Assembly: GCA_030262795.1 (NCBI GenBank)
Contig: JAJSZO010000195.1
Location: forward strand, 1-5,076
Direction: 5' to 3'
Length of the DNA stretch: 5,076 nucleotides
Origin: Deltaproteobacteria bacterium
Lineage (GTDB): Bacteria; Desulfobacterota; Desulfobacteria; Desulfobacterales; ETH-SRB1
Shown: piece by piece, positions 1 through 5,076 of the stretch
How the letters are laid out: each line of letters begins with the position of its first letter
How positions within the stretch are numbered: position 1 is the first letter of the stretch
Position numbers and translations under genes: made by a program
Notes under the pieces: model-generated
The model's database searches: none
What the model saw: only the letters and a program-made list of their open reading frames with translations
What the model was told of the DNA's origin: nothing

Positions 1-7
1 CTTTTTT

Positions 8-69
8 TGACAGGATATACAGGATGATCAGGATATAAAAAAATCATGTAAATCTTGTTAATCCTGTCA
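8..69. repeat. Imperfect inverted repeat of 9-bp CAGGAT units
   Basis: The left arm (8-34) is three consecutive 9-mers, each ending in CAGGAT (TGACAGGAT, ATACAGGAT, GATCAGGAT). The right arm (43-69) is three 9-mers of the complementary type (ATCATGTAA, ATCTTGTTA, ATCCTGTCA). The arms pair at about 20 of 27 positions around an 8-base A-rich loop (35-42). The outermost 9 bp are perfect, and T/A runs flank both sides. It lies just downstream of the mltG stop. CAGGAT-type repeats of this look are, from memory, dispersed between genes in many Desulfobacterota and other genomes. It could act as an RNA hairpin protecting or ending the clpB-mltG transcript, but no U-tract follows it in that direction, so it is not called a terminator. 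A non-autonomous mobile repeat is the other reading. Confidence 0.75.
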
Positions 70-87
70 GAAAAGTTTTTTCGTCCC

Positions 88-1095
88 TTATTTTCTTAAT
101 TGATACTTTCGTACAGCTTTGTTGTGCTTCCTTATATTGGTTGAGAACTCATGAGTATTGTCTTTCTTTGATACAAAATAAAGAAAATTCGTATCAGCGG
201 GGAAGAGGGCAGCTTCTATTGCCTTTATCCCCGGGTTTGCAATTGGTCCAGGTGGAAGACCTTTAATTTTGTATGTATTATAGGGAGTTGATGTTTCAAG
301 ATGTCTTTTTTTAATATTGCCGTCAAAGTTTTTGATACCATAAATAACCGTAGGATCACTTTCAAGCCGCATTTTTTTCTTCAGGCGGTTGTGAAAAACA
401 GAAGAGATAATAGACCGTTCTTCGGAATCGCCCGTTTCCTTTTCAATTATTGATGCCAGCGTAACGGTTTGATGAATTGAAAGACCCAGTTTTTTTGCCT
501 GTTCTTTAAAAGTAGGAGTAAAAACAGAACGGAATCTCTTAACCATTGCAGATATAATTTTTTCAGGAGATACGTTTTTTGAGAAAAAATATGTGTCAGG
601 GAAGAGATATCCTTCAAATGTTTCAGCATCAATTCCTTTATTATGCACAAATGAAGAGTTGGTCGCAGAACCTGTAAATTTTGTTTCCGCACATAATCCG
701 GCCATGGCTGTAACTGAGGCGATCTGACGTATATTATAACCTTCGGGTATGGTTATCTTGTGAAGACAAACCTTCCCGTCAGTTAGAATTTGAAGTATTT
801 TATACGGTGTCATGGAAGCAGAAAGAAGGTATTCCCCTGCTTTTATTTTTTTGTCATATCCTTTAATGCGGGCAAATAAATTAAATTTATACAGACCTTT
901 TATAACACCATTTTTATGAAGTTCTTCTGAAAAGGACTTAAAAGCCCGGCCGGTGTTTATTATTACCACCTTTTCCGTATGGTCATTTATTGATGCCGGT
1001 TTTCCGGTATATATAAAAAAATCCAGCATAAAACAGAATGCGCCGAAAAAAAACAAGCAAAGAGTTATCGTAATAATTACCTTAAAATTCTTCAT
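88..1095 (-). CDS. mltG: Endolytic murein transglycosylase MltG (YceG family)
   Basis: MltG is an inner-membrane lytic transglycosylase that cleaves nascent peptidoglycan glycan strands internally, leaving a 1,6-anhydro-MurNAc end, and is thought to set or end strand length. The 335-residue product matches the usual family size. It begins with a short basic N-terminus and one membrane anchor (about residues 6-29), then a LysM-like subdomain (about 40-105) and the catalytic YceG domain (about 110-330). Family motifs are intact: EGYLFPDTYFF (161-171), LASIIEKET (213-221) with the expected catalytic Glu218 at the same number as in E. coli, SDPTVIYG (246-253), YNTY followed by GLPPGPIANPG (272-289), FLYFV (304-308) and HEFS (315-318). 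The start is the only ATG after the clpB stop that gives the anchor. Its ribosome-binding site is poor (no clear GGAG), so translation may be modest or depend on clpB. It lies 39 bp downstream of clpB on the same strand. Identity is very secure. Confidence 0.97.
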   Translation of the reverse strand: MKNFKVIITITLCLFFFGAFCFMLDFFIYTGKPASINDHTEKVVIINTGRAFKSFSEELHKNGVIKGLYKFNLFARIKGYDKKIKAGEYLLSASMTPYKILQILTDGKVCLHKITIPEGYNIRQIASVTAMAGLCAETKFTGSATNSSFVHNKGIDAETFEGYLFPDTYFFSKNVSPEKIISAMVKRFRSVFTPTFKEQAKKLGLSIHQTVTLASIIEKETGDSEERSIISSVFHNRLKKKMRLESDPTVIYGIKNFDGNIKKRHLETSTPYNTYKIKGLPPGPIANPGIKAIEAALFPADTNFLYFVSKKDNTHEFSTNIRKHNKAVRKYQLRK

Positions 1096-1100
1096 TCGCT

Positions 1101-1129
1101 TAAAAAATGGGTAAAAGTTTAATTTTTTA
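1101..1129. repeat. Short A/T inverted repeat in the clpB-mltG gap
   Basis: An exact 8-bp inverted repeat (TAAAAAAT at 1101-1108, ATTTTTTA at 1122-1129) with a 13-base loop fills most of the 39-bp gap between clpB and mltG. The stem is pure A/T and so weak. It is not a convincing terminator and more likely reflects AT-rich spacer composition, although mild attenuation between the genes cannot be excluded. Confidence 0.3.
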
Positions 1130-1134
1130 CTTCG

Positions 1135-3771
1135 TCATTCAGTATTCTCGCCGGAACGGTCAAAGCTTTTAGGGTCGCACGGGGGAAGCGTAGAAAAGGA
1201 AAATATAATATTGTCACCCTCTGCATCAGTTTTTATAATTGTATTTTCAGTAAATTTCCCCTTGAGAATTTCTACAGCAAGAGGATTTTCAATATATTTT
1301 TGAATTGCGCGTTTTAAGGGTCGTGCTCCGTAAACAGGGTCATATCCCTTTTCAGATAGCAATCTAATTGCGCTATCTGAAAGCTCAAGTTCAATATTTT
1401 TTTCCTCAAGTCTTTTAAGAAGTTTTCCAATCTGAATCTTCACAATTTTACCAAGCTGTTCAAGCGTAAGGTTGTGGAAGATAACAATTTCATCTATTCT
1501 GTTTAAAAATTCAGGCTTAAAGTTATTTCTCAGAGCTTCCGTCACTCTGTTTTCCATTTCATTACGGTCAGATGCTCCAAGTTCCTGTATCCAGTTACTT
1601 CCTACATTTGAAGTCATTATAATTATAGTGTTTTTAAAATTTACAGTTCTTCCGTGACCGTCCGTCATCCGTCCGTCATCAAGAATTTGAAGGAGTACAT
1701 TAAAAACTTCAGGGTGAGCTTTTTCTATTTCATCAAACAGTACTACTGAATAAGGACGCCTTCGAACCGCCTCTGTGAGGTATCCGCCTTCTTCATATCC
1801 CACGTAACCCGGAGGAGCGCCTATAAGCCTTGCTACAGAATGCTTTTCCATATATTCCGACATATCAATTCTTACCATCGCCTGTTTGCTGTCAAAGATA
1901 AATTCAGACAAAGTTTTTGCCAGCTCGGTCTTGCCGACTCCTGTTGGTCCCATGAAAATAAATGATCCTATTGGGCGATTTGGATCCTGCAGACCCGAAC
2001 GTGCGCGGCGGACTGCATTTGATACAGCCGATATCGCCTCATTTTGACCGATCACTTTTTCTCCGATACTATCTTCCATATGCACAAGCCTTTCACCTTC
2101 ACCTTCAAGCATTTTGCTTACAGGGATTCCTGTCCACCTGGATACTATTTTGGCAATATCTTCAGCACCAACTTCTTCCTTCAGCATTTTTTTGTTTTTC
2201 TGAAAATCCGAGAGTTTTCTTTTAGCCTTGTCAAAGCGATTTTTAAGTTCTGTTGACTTGCCGTATCTGATTTCAGCGACTTTTGCCAGATTTCCTTCTC
2301 TTTCCGCCTGCTGCTCTTCAATACCAATCCGCTCAAGCTCTTCCTTTATCTCCCTGATGCTCTGGATCATGTCTTTTTCATTCCGCCAGTGAGCTTTCAT
2401 ATCATGAATTTCATCTTCCATGACATTAAGTTCTTCTTTCAATTTTGCAAGGCGCTTTTTTGAAGCCTCGTCAACTTCTTTTTTGAGAGCTTCTCTTTCT
2501 ATTTCAGCTCGGGTGATTTTGCGCTGGATTTCATCAATTTCCGAAGGCATGCTGTCTATTTCGATTCTGAGCTTGGAGGCACATTCATCTACAAGATCAA
2601 TGGCTTTGTCAGGAAGAAAACGGTCGGAAATATATCGGGTTGAAAGAGTCGCAGCAGCAATTAGAGCCGAATCCTTTATTCTTACTCCATGATGAACTTC
2701 ATATTTCTCCTTGAGTCCTCGAAGAATAGAAATTGTATCATCTACTGTCGGCTCAAGAACCATTACCGGCTGAAAACGTCTTTCAAGCGCTGCATCTTTT
2801 TCAATATATTTTCTGTATTCATTTAATGTAGTAGCGCCTACACATCTCAGCGTTCCTTTTGCAAGTGCCGGTTTCAGCATGTTTGAAGCATCCATTGCTC
2901 CTTCACTGGCGCCGGCTCCAACCAGGGTATGTAATTCATCAATGAAAAGAATTACTTCTCCTTCAGCGTTTTCCACTTCTTTTAAAACTGCTTTCAGACG
3001 ATCTTCAAATTCTCCTCTGTATTTTGCACCTGCTATAAGTGCTCCCATATCAAGTGCAACAAGCCGTTTGTTTTTAAGGCCCTCTGAAATGTCTCCTGCT
3101 ATAATGCGTTGAGCAAGACCCTCTACTATTACGGTTTTGCCGACTCCAGGTTCTCCTATCAGAACAGGGTTGTTCTTTGTGCGTCTTGAGAGAACCTGAA
3201 CAATACGTCTTATTTCATCATCTCTTCCAATGACAGGGTCGAGTTTGCCAAGGCGGGCCAGATCTGTCAGATCGCGGCTGAATTTGTCAAGTGCCTGGTA
3301 TTTTTCTTCCGGATTTGGGTCTGTAATGCGCTGAGAGCCGCGAATATCCATTAAAACTTTTAAAATTGAATTTCTGATTATTCCGTAATTGCTCAGAATT
3401 TTTACAGCTTCACCGGTTTTTTCATCTGAAATCGCTAGAAGGATGTGTTCTATGCTCACATACTGATCCTTCATTTTGGCGGCTTCCGTAAAAGCAGCGT
3501 CAAGAACGGATTTTGTTCTCTGTGAGATATAAGCATTTCCTGCACCGCTTACCTTAGGGAATTTGTCAATAGCCTTTGCAACCTCTTGAGCGATGGCTTC
3601 CGGTGAGACGCCAAGCTTTCTGAGCATAGACCTGGCTATTCCTTCCTGTTCATTCAGCATGGCGGTCAGTAAGTGTTCCGGTTCAAGCTGCTGGTTATTA
3701 TGACTCGAAGTTAGGGACTGGGCATTCTGAATGAGGTCCTGTGATTTTATTGTAAATTTATCAAAACGCAT
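1135..3771 (-). CDS. clpB: ATP-dependent chaperone ClpB (Hsp100 disaggregase)
   Basis: ClpB is a cytosolic hexameric AAA+ disaggregase that threads aggregated proteins through its pore, working with DnaK/DnaJ/GrpE. The 878-residue product is slightly longer than E. coli ClpB (857). In order it has the Clp N domain (about 1-145), NBD1, a coiled-coil middle domain (about 409-535) inserted in NBD1, NBD2, and the C-terminal D2-small domain. NBD1 has Walker A GEPGVGKT (206-213), pore loop KYRG (250-253), Walker B ILFIDE (274-279) and the Arg pair 331/332. NBD2 has Walker A GPTGVGKT (608-615), pore loop GYVGYEEGG (655-663), Walker B VVLFDE (676-681) and sensor-2 GARPLKR (815-821). The middle domain separates it from ClpA, ClpC and ClpX, and no ClpP-binding IGF/IGL loop was recognised. 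After the fold a polar tail of about 18 residues follows, with no known role. The start is fixed by an AGGAGG site 9 nt upstream. It heads a probable operon with mltG. Confidence 0.99.
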   Translation of the reverse strand: MRFDKFTIKSQDLIQNAQSLTSSHNNQQLEPEHLLTAMLNEQEGIARSMLRKLGVSPEAIAQEVAKAIDKFPKVSGAGNAYISQRTKSVLDAAFTEAAKMKDQYVSIEHILLAISDEKTGEAVKILSNYGIIRNSILKVLMDIRGSQRITDPNPEEKYQALDKFSRDLTDLARLGKLDPVIGRDDEIRRIVQVLSRRTKNNPVLIGEPGVGKTVIVEGLAQRIIAGDISEGLKNKRLVALDMGALIAGAKYRGEFEDRLKAVLKEVENAEGEVILFIDELHTLVGAGASEGAMDASNMLKPALAKGTLRCVGATTLNEYRKYIEKDAALERRFQPVMVLEPTVDDTISILRGLKEKYEVHHGVRIKDSALIAAATLSTRYISDRFLPDKAIDLVDECASKLRIEIDSMPSEIDEIQRKITRAEIEREALKKEVDEASKKRLAKLKEELNVMEDEIHDMKAHWRNEKDMIQSIREIKEELERIGIEEQQAEREGNLAKVAEIRYGKSTELKNRFDKAKRKLSDFQKNKKMLKEEVGAEDIAKIVSRWTGIPVSKMLEGEGERLVHMEDSIGEKVIGQNEAISAVSNAVRRARSGLQDPNRPIGSFIFMGPTGVGKTELAKTLSEFIFDSKQAMVRIDMSEYMEKHSVARLIGAPPGYVGYEEGGYLTEAVRRRPYSVVLFDEIEKAHPEVFNVLLQILDDGRMTDGHGRTVNFKNTIIIMTSNVGSNWIQELGASDRNEMENRVTEALRNNFKPEFLNRIDEIVIFHNLTLEQLGKIVKIQIGKLLKRLEEKNIELELSDSAIRLLSEKGYDPVYGARPLKRAIQKYIENPLAVEILKGKFTENTIIKTDAEGDNIIFSFSTLPPCDPKSFDRSGENTE

Positions 3772-3780
3772 AAATATATT

Positions 3781-3786
3781 CCTCCT
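3781..3786 (-). promoter_or_regulatory. Shine-Dalgarno site of clpB
   Basis: AGGAGG on the minus strand, 9 nt before the clpB ATG. It is a full-length match to the anti-Shine-Dalgarno core and decides the clpB start. It contrasts with the weak site before mltG. Confidence 0.9.
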
Positions 3787-3846
3787 GTTTTGAAAAGTTA
3801 TATCGTGATTTCTGTTAGAGCAAACCCTTAGTTTTGATCTAATAAA

Positions 3847-3875
3847 AAAATAAACACTTAACTATTTGATGTCAA
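3847..3875 (-). promoter_or_regulatory. Predicted sigma70-type promoter of clpB
   Basis: On the minus strand a perfect -35 hexamer TTGACA (3875-3870) is followed after exactly 17 nt by TATTTT (3852-3847), a 4-of-6 match to the -10 consensus. Transcription would start near 3840, giving a leader of roughly 70 nt. No CIRCE element and no convincing sigma32-type -35/-10 pair was seen here, so heat control, if present, is not visible in this stretch. This is a prediction from consensus only. Confidence 0.5.
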
Positions 3876-3905
3876 TTGATTTGAAAAAGCTGTTCGTCCC
3901 GTTCC

Positions 3906-4091
3906 TTATTTTTTTAAAAAAAGATAACCGGCCAGGCAGATAAGAATTACGGCAAGAATTTTCTTGAAATTGGCTGTAGAGAGATGCTCAACAAGGCGAG
4001 AGGGTGTAATACAAAAAAGTGACATAGAACAAAACGTAACCATTTCGGTGCCAAGAAACACCAATTGAAAGACAATATAACAGTTGAAAAG
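3906..4091 (-). pseudogene. Possible 3' remnant of a membrane-protein gene
   Basis: The minus frame stays open for 61 codons from just after a TAG (4094-4092) to a TAA (3908-3906). The last 45 residues, from the ATG at 4043, end in a polar stretch containing SRLVEHLSTANFKK, then a hydrophobic segment ILAVILICLAGYLFL and a KK tail. This is the layout of a membrane-protein C-terminus: a basic cytosolic loop, one last helix and a lysine end. It loosely resembles the end of TauE/SafE-type exporters, but that is recall of pattern only. No Shine-Dalgarno site precedes the ATG, and the frame is closed upstream by stops, so a decayed or truncated gene fits better than an intact small protein. It may equally be chance coding potential in AT-rich DNA. 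Confidence 0.3.
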
Positions 4092-4111
4092 CTACAGGAA
4101 TCTGATAAGAT
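4084..4111 (+). promoter_or_regulatory. Weak candidate promoter for the AAA-ATPase-like gene
   Basis: TTGAAA (4084-4089) is followed after 16 nt by TAAGAT (4106-4111). These match the -35 consensus at 5 of 6 and the -10 at 4 of 6. A start near 4118 would give a leader of about 65 nt. A perfect TATAAT at 4157-4162 lies too close to the start codon: its transcript would begin inside the ribosome-binding site, and no good -35 precedes it. Low confidence. Confidence 0.25.
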
Positions 4112-4145
4112 TAGGGATAAAAAAAGGCAAATCATTTTATTGTTT

Positions 4146-4156
4146 CAGAGACTCTG
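4146..4156. repeat. Short perfect palindrome CAGAG-A-CTCTG
   Basis: A 5-bp inverted repeat around a central A abuts a TATAAT (4157-4162) and lies 10 nt before the Shine-Dalgarno site of the AAA-ATPase-like gene. The position would suit an operator or a small leader hairpin, but the element is short and could be chance. Confidence 0.3.
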
Positions 4157-4165
4157 TATAATTAT

Positions 4166-4175
4166 GGAAGGAAGG
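4166..4175 (+). promoter_or_regulatory. Shine-Dalgarno site of the AAA-ATPase-like gene
   Basis: The purine run GGAAGGAAGG ends 7 nt before the ATG at 4183. It supports that start over the ATG at 4164, which lies in another frame and meets a stop after 14 codons. Confidence 0.75.
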
Positions 4176-4182
4176 TTTAACA

Positions 4183-5076
4183 ATGAAATTTCCATATGGT
4201 ATATGTGACTTCAAAAAAATTAATACTCAGGGCTATTTTTACTGTGACAGGACAGATAAAATACCTCTGCTTGAAAAATCAGATTCTCAACTATTCATCC
4301 GCCCCAGACGTTTTGGCAAGAGTCTTGTGCTTTCAATGCTGGAAAATTATTATGATGTAGCAAAAAAGGACGAGTTTGAAGCGATTTTTGGAGGGCTTAA
4401 AATCGGGAAGAATCCCACAGAACTGCGCAATTCATATTTTATTTTGAAATTGGACTTTTCCTGTGTTGATCCCACAGGAAGTGCAAGGGAAGTCAAAGAA
4501 GCCTTGTTTGATCATATTAATGACTGCATCAAAGAATTTATTCTCTATTATGGAGAGTATAATCTTCCTGATATTGAAGTAAACAGAAACAACGCCATAA
4601 GTTCTGTTAAATCCCTGACAAGTTCAGTCCGCATGAGTCCATATCCTGTTTATCTGCTCATAGATGAATATGATAATTTTGCAAATACAGTGATGATGGG
4701 GGTGCAGAGTACCGGAAAGAGGTATGAAGCTCTTGTGTATGACCAAGGTCCTTTAAGGACTTTTTTCAAGGCTGTAAAATCCTCAACTTCAGGTTCCATG
4801 TTTGACCGCGTGTTTATAACAGGGGTTTCACCTGTTGTTATGAGCGATATTACAAGCGGGTATAATATTGCCGAGAATATTTATTTTGAACCTGAGTTCA
4901 ATGATCTGTGCGGGTTTAAGCAGAATGAAATTGAGGATGCGCTCAAAGAGATTGTTGATAAATGTGGCTTTGAAAAGGAGAAGATACAGGAACCTGTAAA
5001 TTTGATGCAGACTTATTACAACGGCTATACTTTTTCCCATGCAGCAGATGAACGTATTTATAATCCAACTCTTTCT
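4183..5076 (+). CDS. AAA-ATPase-like / PD-(D/E)XK nuclease family protein, 5' part
   Basis: The frame is open for 298 codons to the window edge with no stop, so the C-terminus is missing. The N-terminus (FPYGICDF..I, GYFYCDRT..IPLLE) and motifs are those of the AAA-ATPase-like domain (Pfam PF09820). They include the Walker A-like RPRRFGKSL (40-48), which lacks the classical GxxxxGK spacing, the Walker B-like LLIDEYDN (158-165), a sensor-like FITGVSPV (211-218), TSGYNIAENI (224-233) and YYNGYTFS (278-285), then YNP (293-295). Family members are usually 500-600 residues, with a C-terminal PD-(D/E)XK nuclease-like domain (DUF1703, PF08011) expected beyond the edge. The cellular role is not established. 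Nucleic-acid processing, mobile-element or defence roles are conjecture. Members often occur as many paralogues per genome. The start is supported by a good ribosome-binding site and by the conserved N-terminus. No signal peptide or membrane segment is visible. Family assignment is secure; function is not. Confidence 0.9.
   Translation, partial: MKFPYGICDFKKINTQGYFYCDRTDKIPLLEKSDSQLFIRPRRFGKSLVLSMLENYYDVAKKDEFEAIFGGLKIGKNPTELRNSYFILKLDFSCVDPTGSAREVKEALFDHINDCIKEFILYYGEYNLPDIEVNRNNAISSVKSLTSSVRMSPYPVYLLIDEYDNFANTVMMGVQSTGKRYEALVYDQGPLRTFFKAVKSSTSGSMFDRVFITGVSPVVMSDITSGYNIAENIYFEPEFNDLCGFKQNEIEDALKEIVDKCGFEKEKIQEPVNLMQTYYNGYTFSHAADERIYNPTLS

Larger units (their letters stand above)
3787..4182. 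other. Divergent intergenic region between clpB and the AAA-ATPase-like gene
   Basis: This spacer of about 400 bp separates two divergent genes. The clpB-proximal third holds the clpB leader and promoter. The middle carries a short minus-strand open frame (3906-4091) that may be a gene remnant. The distal part carries weak plus-strand promoter-like elements and the ribosome-binding site of the right-hand gene. A 62-codon minus frame at 3947-4135 overlaps the remnant in a different phase. It has no good ribosome-binding site and no recognisable family, so it is not called a gene. No tRNA-like, CRISPR or strong terminator structure was seen. Confidence 0.7.

Noticed and set aside
1..81. Rho-independent terminator after mltG
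   Set aside because: The hairpin is long and imperfect, and on the minus strand it is followed by an A run instead of a U-tract. On the plus strand the T run at 76-81 is separated from the stem by several bases and no plus-strand gene precedes it.
447..692. Minus-strand 81-codon frame within mltG
   Set aside because: It is an out-of-phase shadow on the same strand as mltG. The mltG frame carries all the conserved motifs through this stretch.
1472..3112. Several plus-strand open frames of 60-90 codons inside clpB
   Set aside because: They are antisense shadows of a highly conserved gene, with no ribosome-binding sites or recognisable products.
3349..3351. Internal ATG (Met141 of ClpB) as start of an N-domain-less short ClpB
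   Set aside because: E. coli makes a short form from an internal start near residue 149, but no Shine-Dalgarno-like sequence precedes this ATG, so the sequence gives no support.
3947..4135. Minus-strand 62-codon open frame in the divergent spacer
   Set aside because: It has no ribosome-binding site, its composition is dominated by Leu/Ser/Phe from AT-rich DNA, it shows no recognisable family, and it overlaps a more plausible C-terminal remnant in another phase.
4828..5040. Minus-strand 70-codon open frame inside the AAA-ATPase-like gene
   Set aside because: It is fully antisense to a well-supported coding frame with conserved motifs and has no features of its own.

Overview
This is an AT-rich bacterial chromosomal window. 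It holds two complete genes on the minus strand (clpB, then mltG), a gene-poor divergent spacer of about 400 bp, and the 5' part of a plus-strand gene that runs off the right edge. ClpB and MltG are clearly bacterial. The right-edge protein belongs to the 'AAA-ATPase-like' family that is usually joined to a C-terminal PD-(D/E)XK nuclease-like domain. From memory, near-identical N-termini are abundant, often in many copies, in sulfate-reducing Desulfobacterales and relatives. Together with the AT-rich intergenic DNA and a CAGGAT-type dispersed repeat, this suggests a deltaproteobacterial (Desulfobacterota) host. That assignment is inference, not proof.

Layout: bases 8-69 form an imperfect inverted repeat in which each arm is three 9-bp units built on CAGGAT. 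Bases 88-1095 (minus) encode MltG, the membrane-anchored endolytic murein transglycosylase. Bases 1135-3771 (minus) encode ClpB, the Hsp100 disaggregase, with a strong Shine-Dalgarno sequence and a good sigma70-type promoter upstream. The two genes lie 39 bp apart on the same strand with no convincing terminator or promoter between them, so they probably form a clpB-mltG transcription unit. Bases 3787-4182 are mostly non-coding. The part next to clpB carries its promoter. On the minus strand, 3906-4091 stays open and ends in a hydrophobic, lysine-tailed segment that reads like the C-terminus of a lost membrane protein. Bases 4183-5076 (plus) encode the first 298 residues of the AAA-ATPase-like protein.

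Functionally, ClpB rescues aggregated proteins with DnaK, and MltG cuts nascent glycan strands at the inner membrane. Co-transcription would place a wall-processing enzyme under clpB's control, but nothing seen here shows a biochemical link. The AAA-ATPase-like gene is divergent and independent. It belongs to a poorly understood, expanded family and is the most open question in the window. No tRNA, rRNA, CRISPR array, riboswitch or intact insertion sequence was seen.
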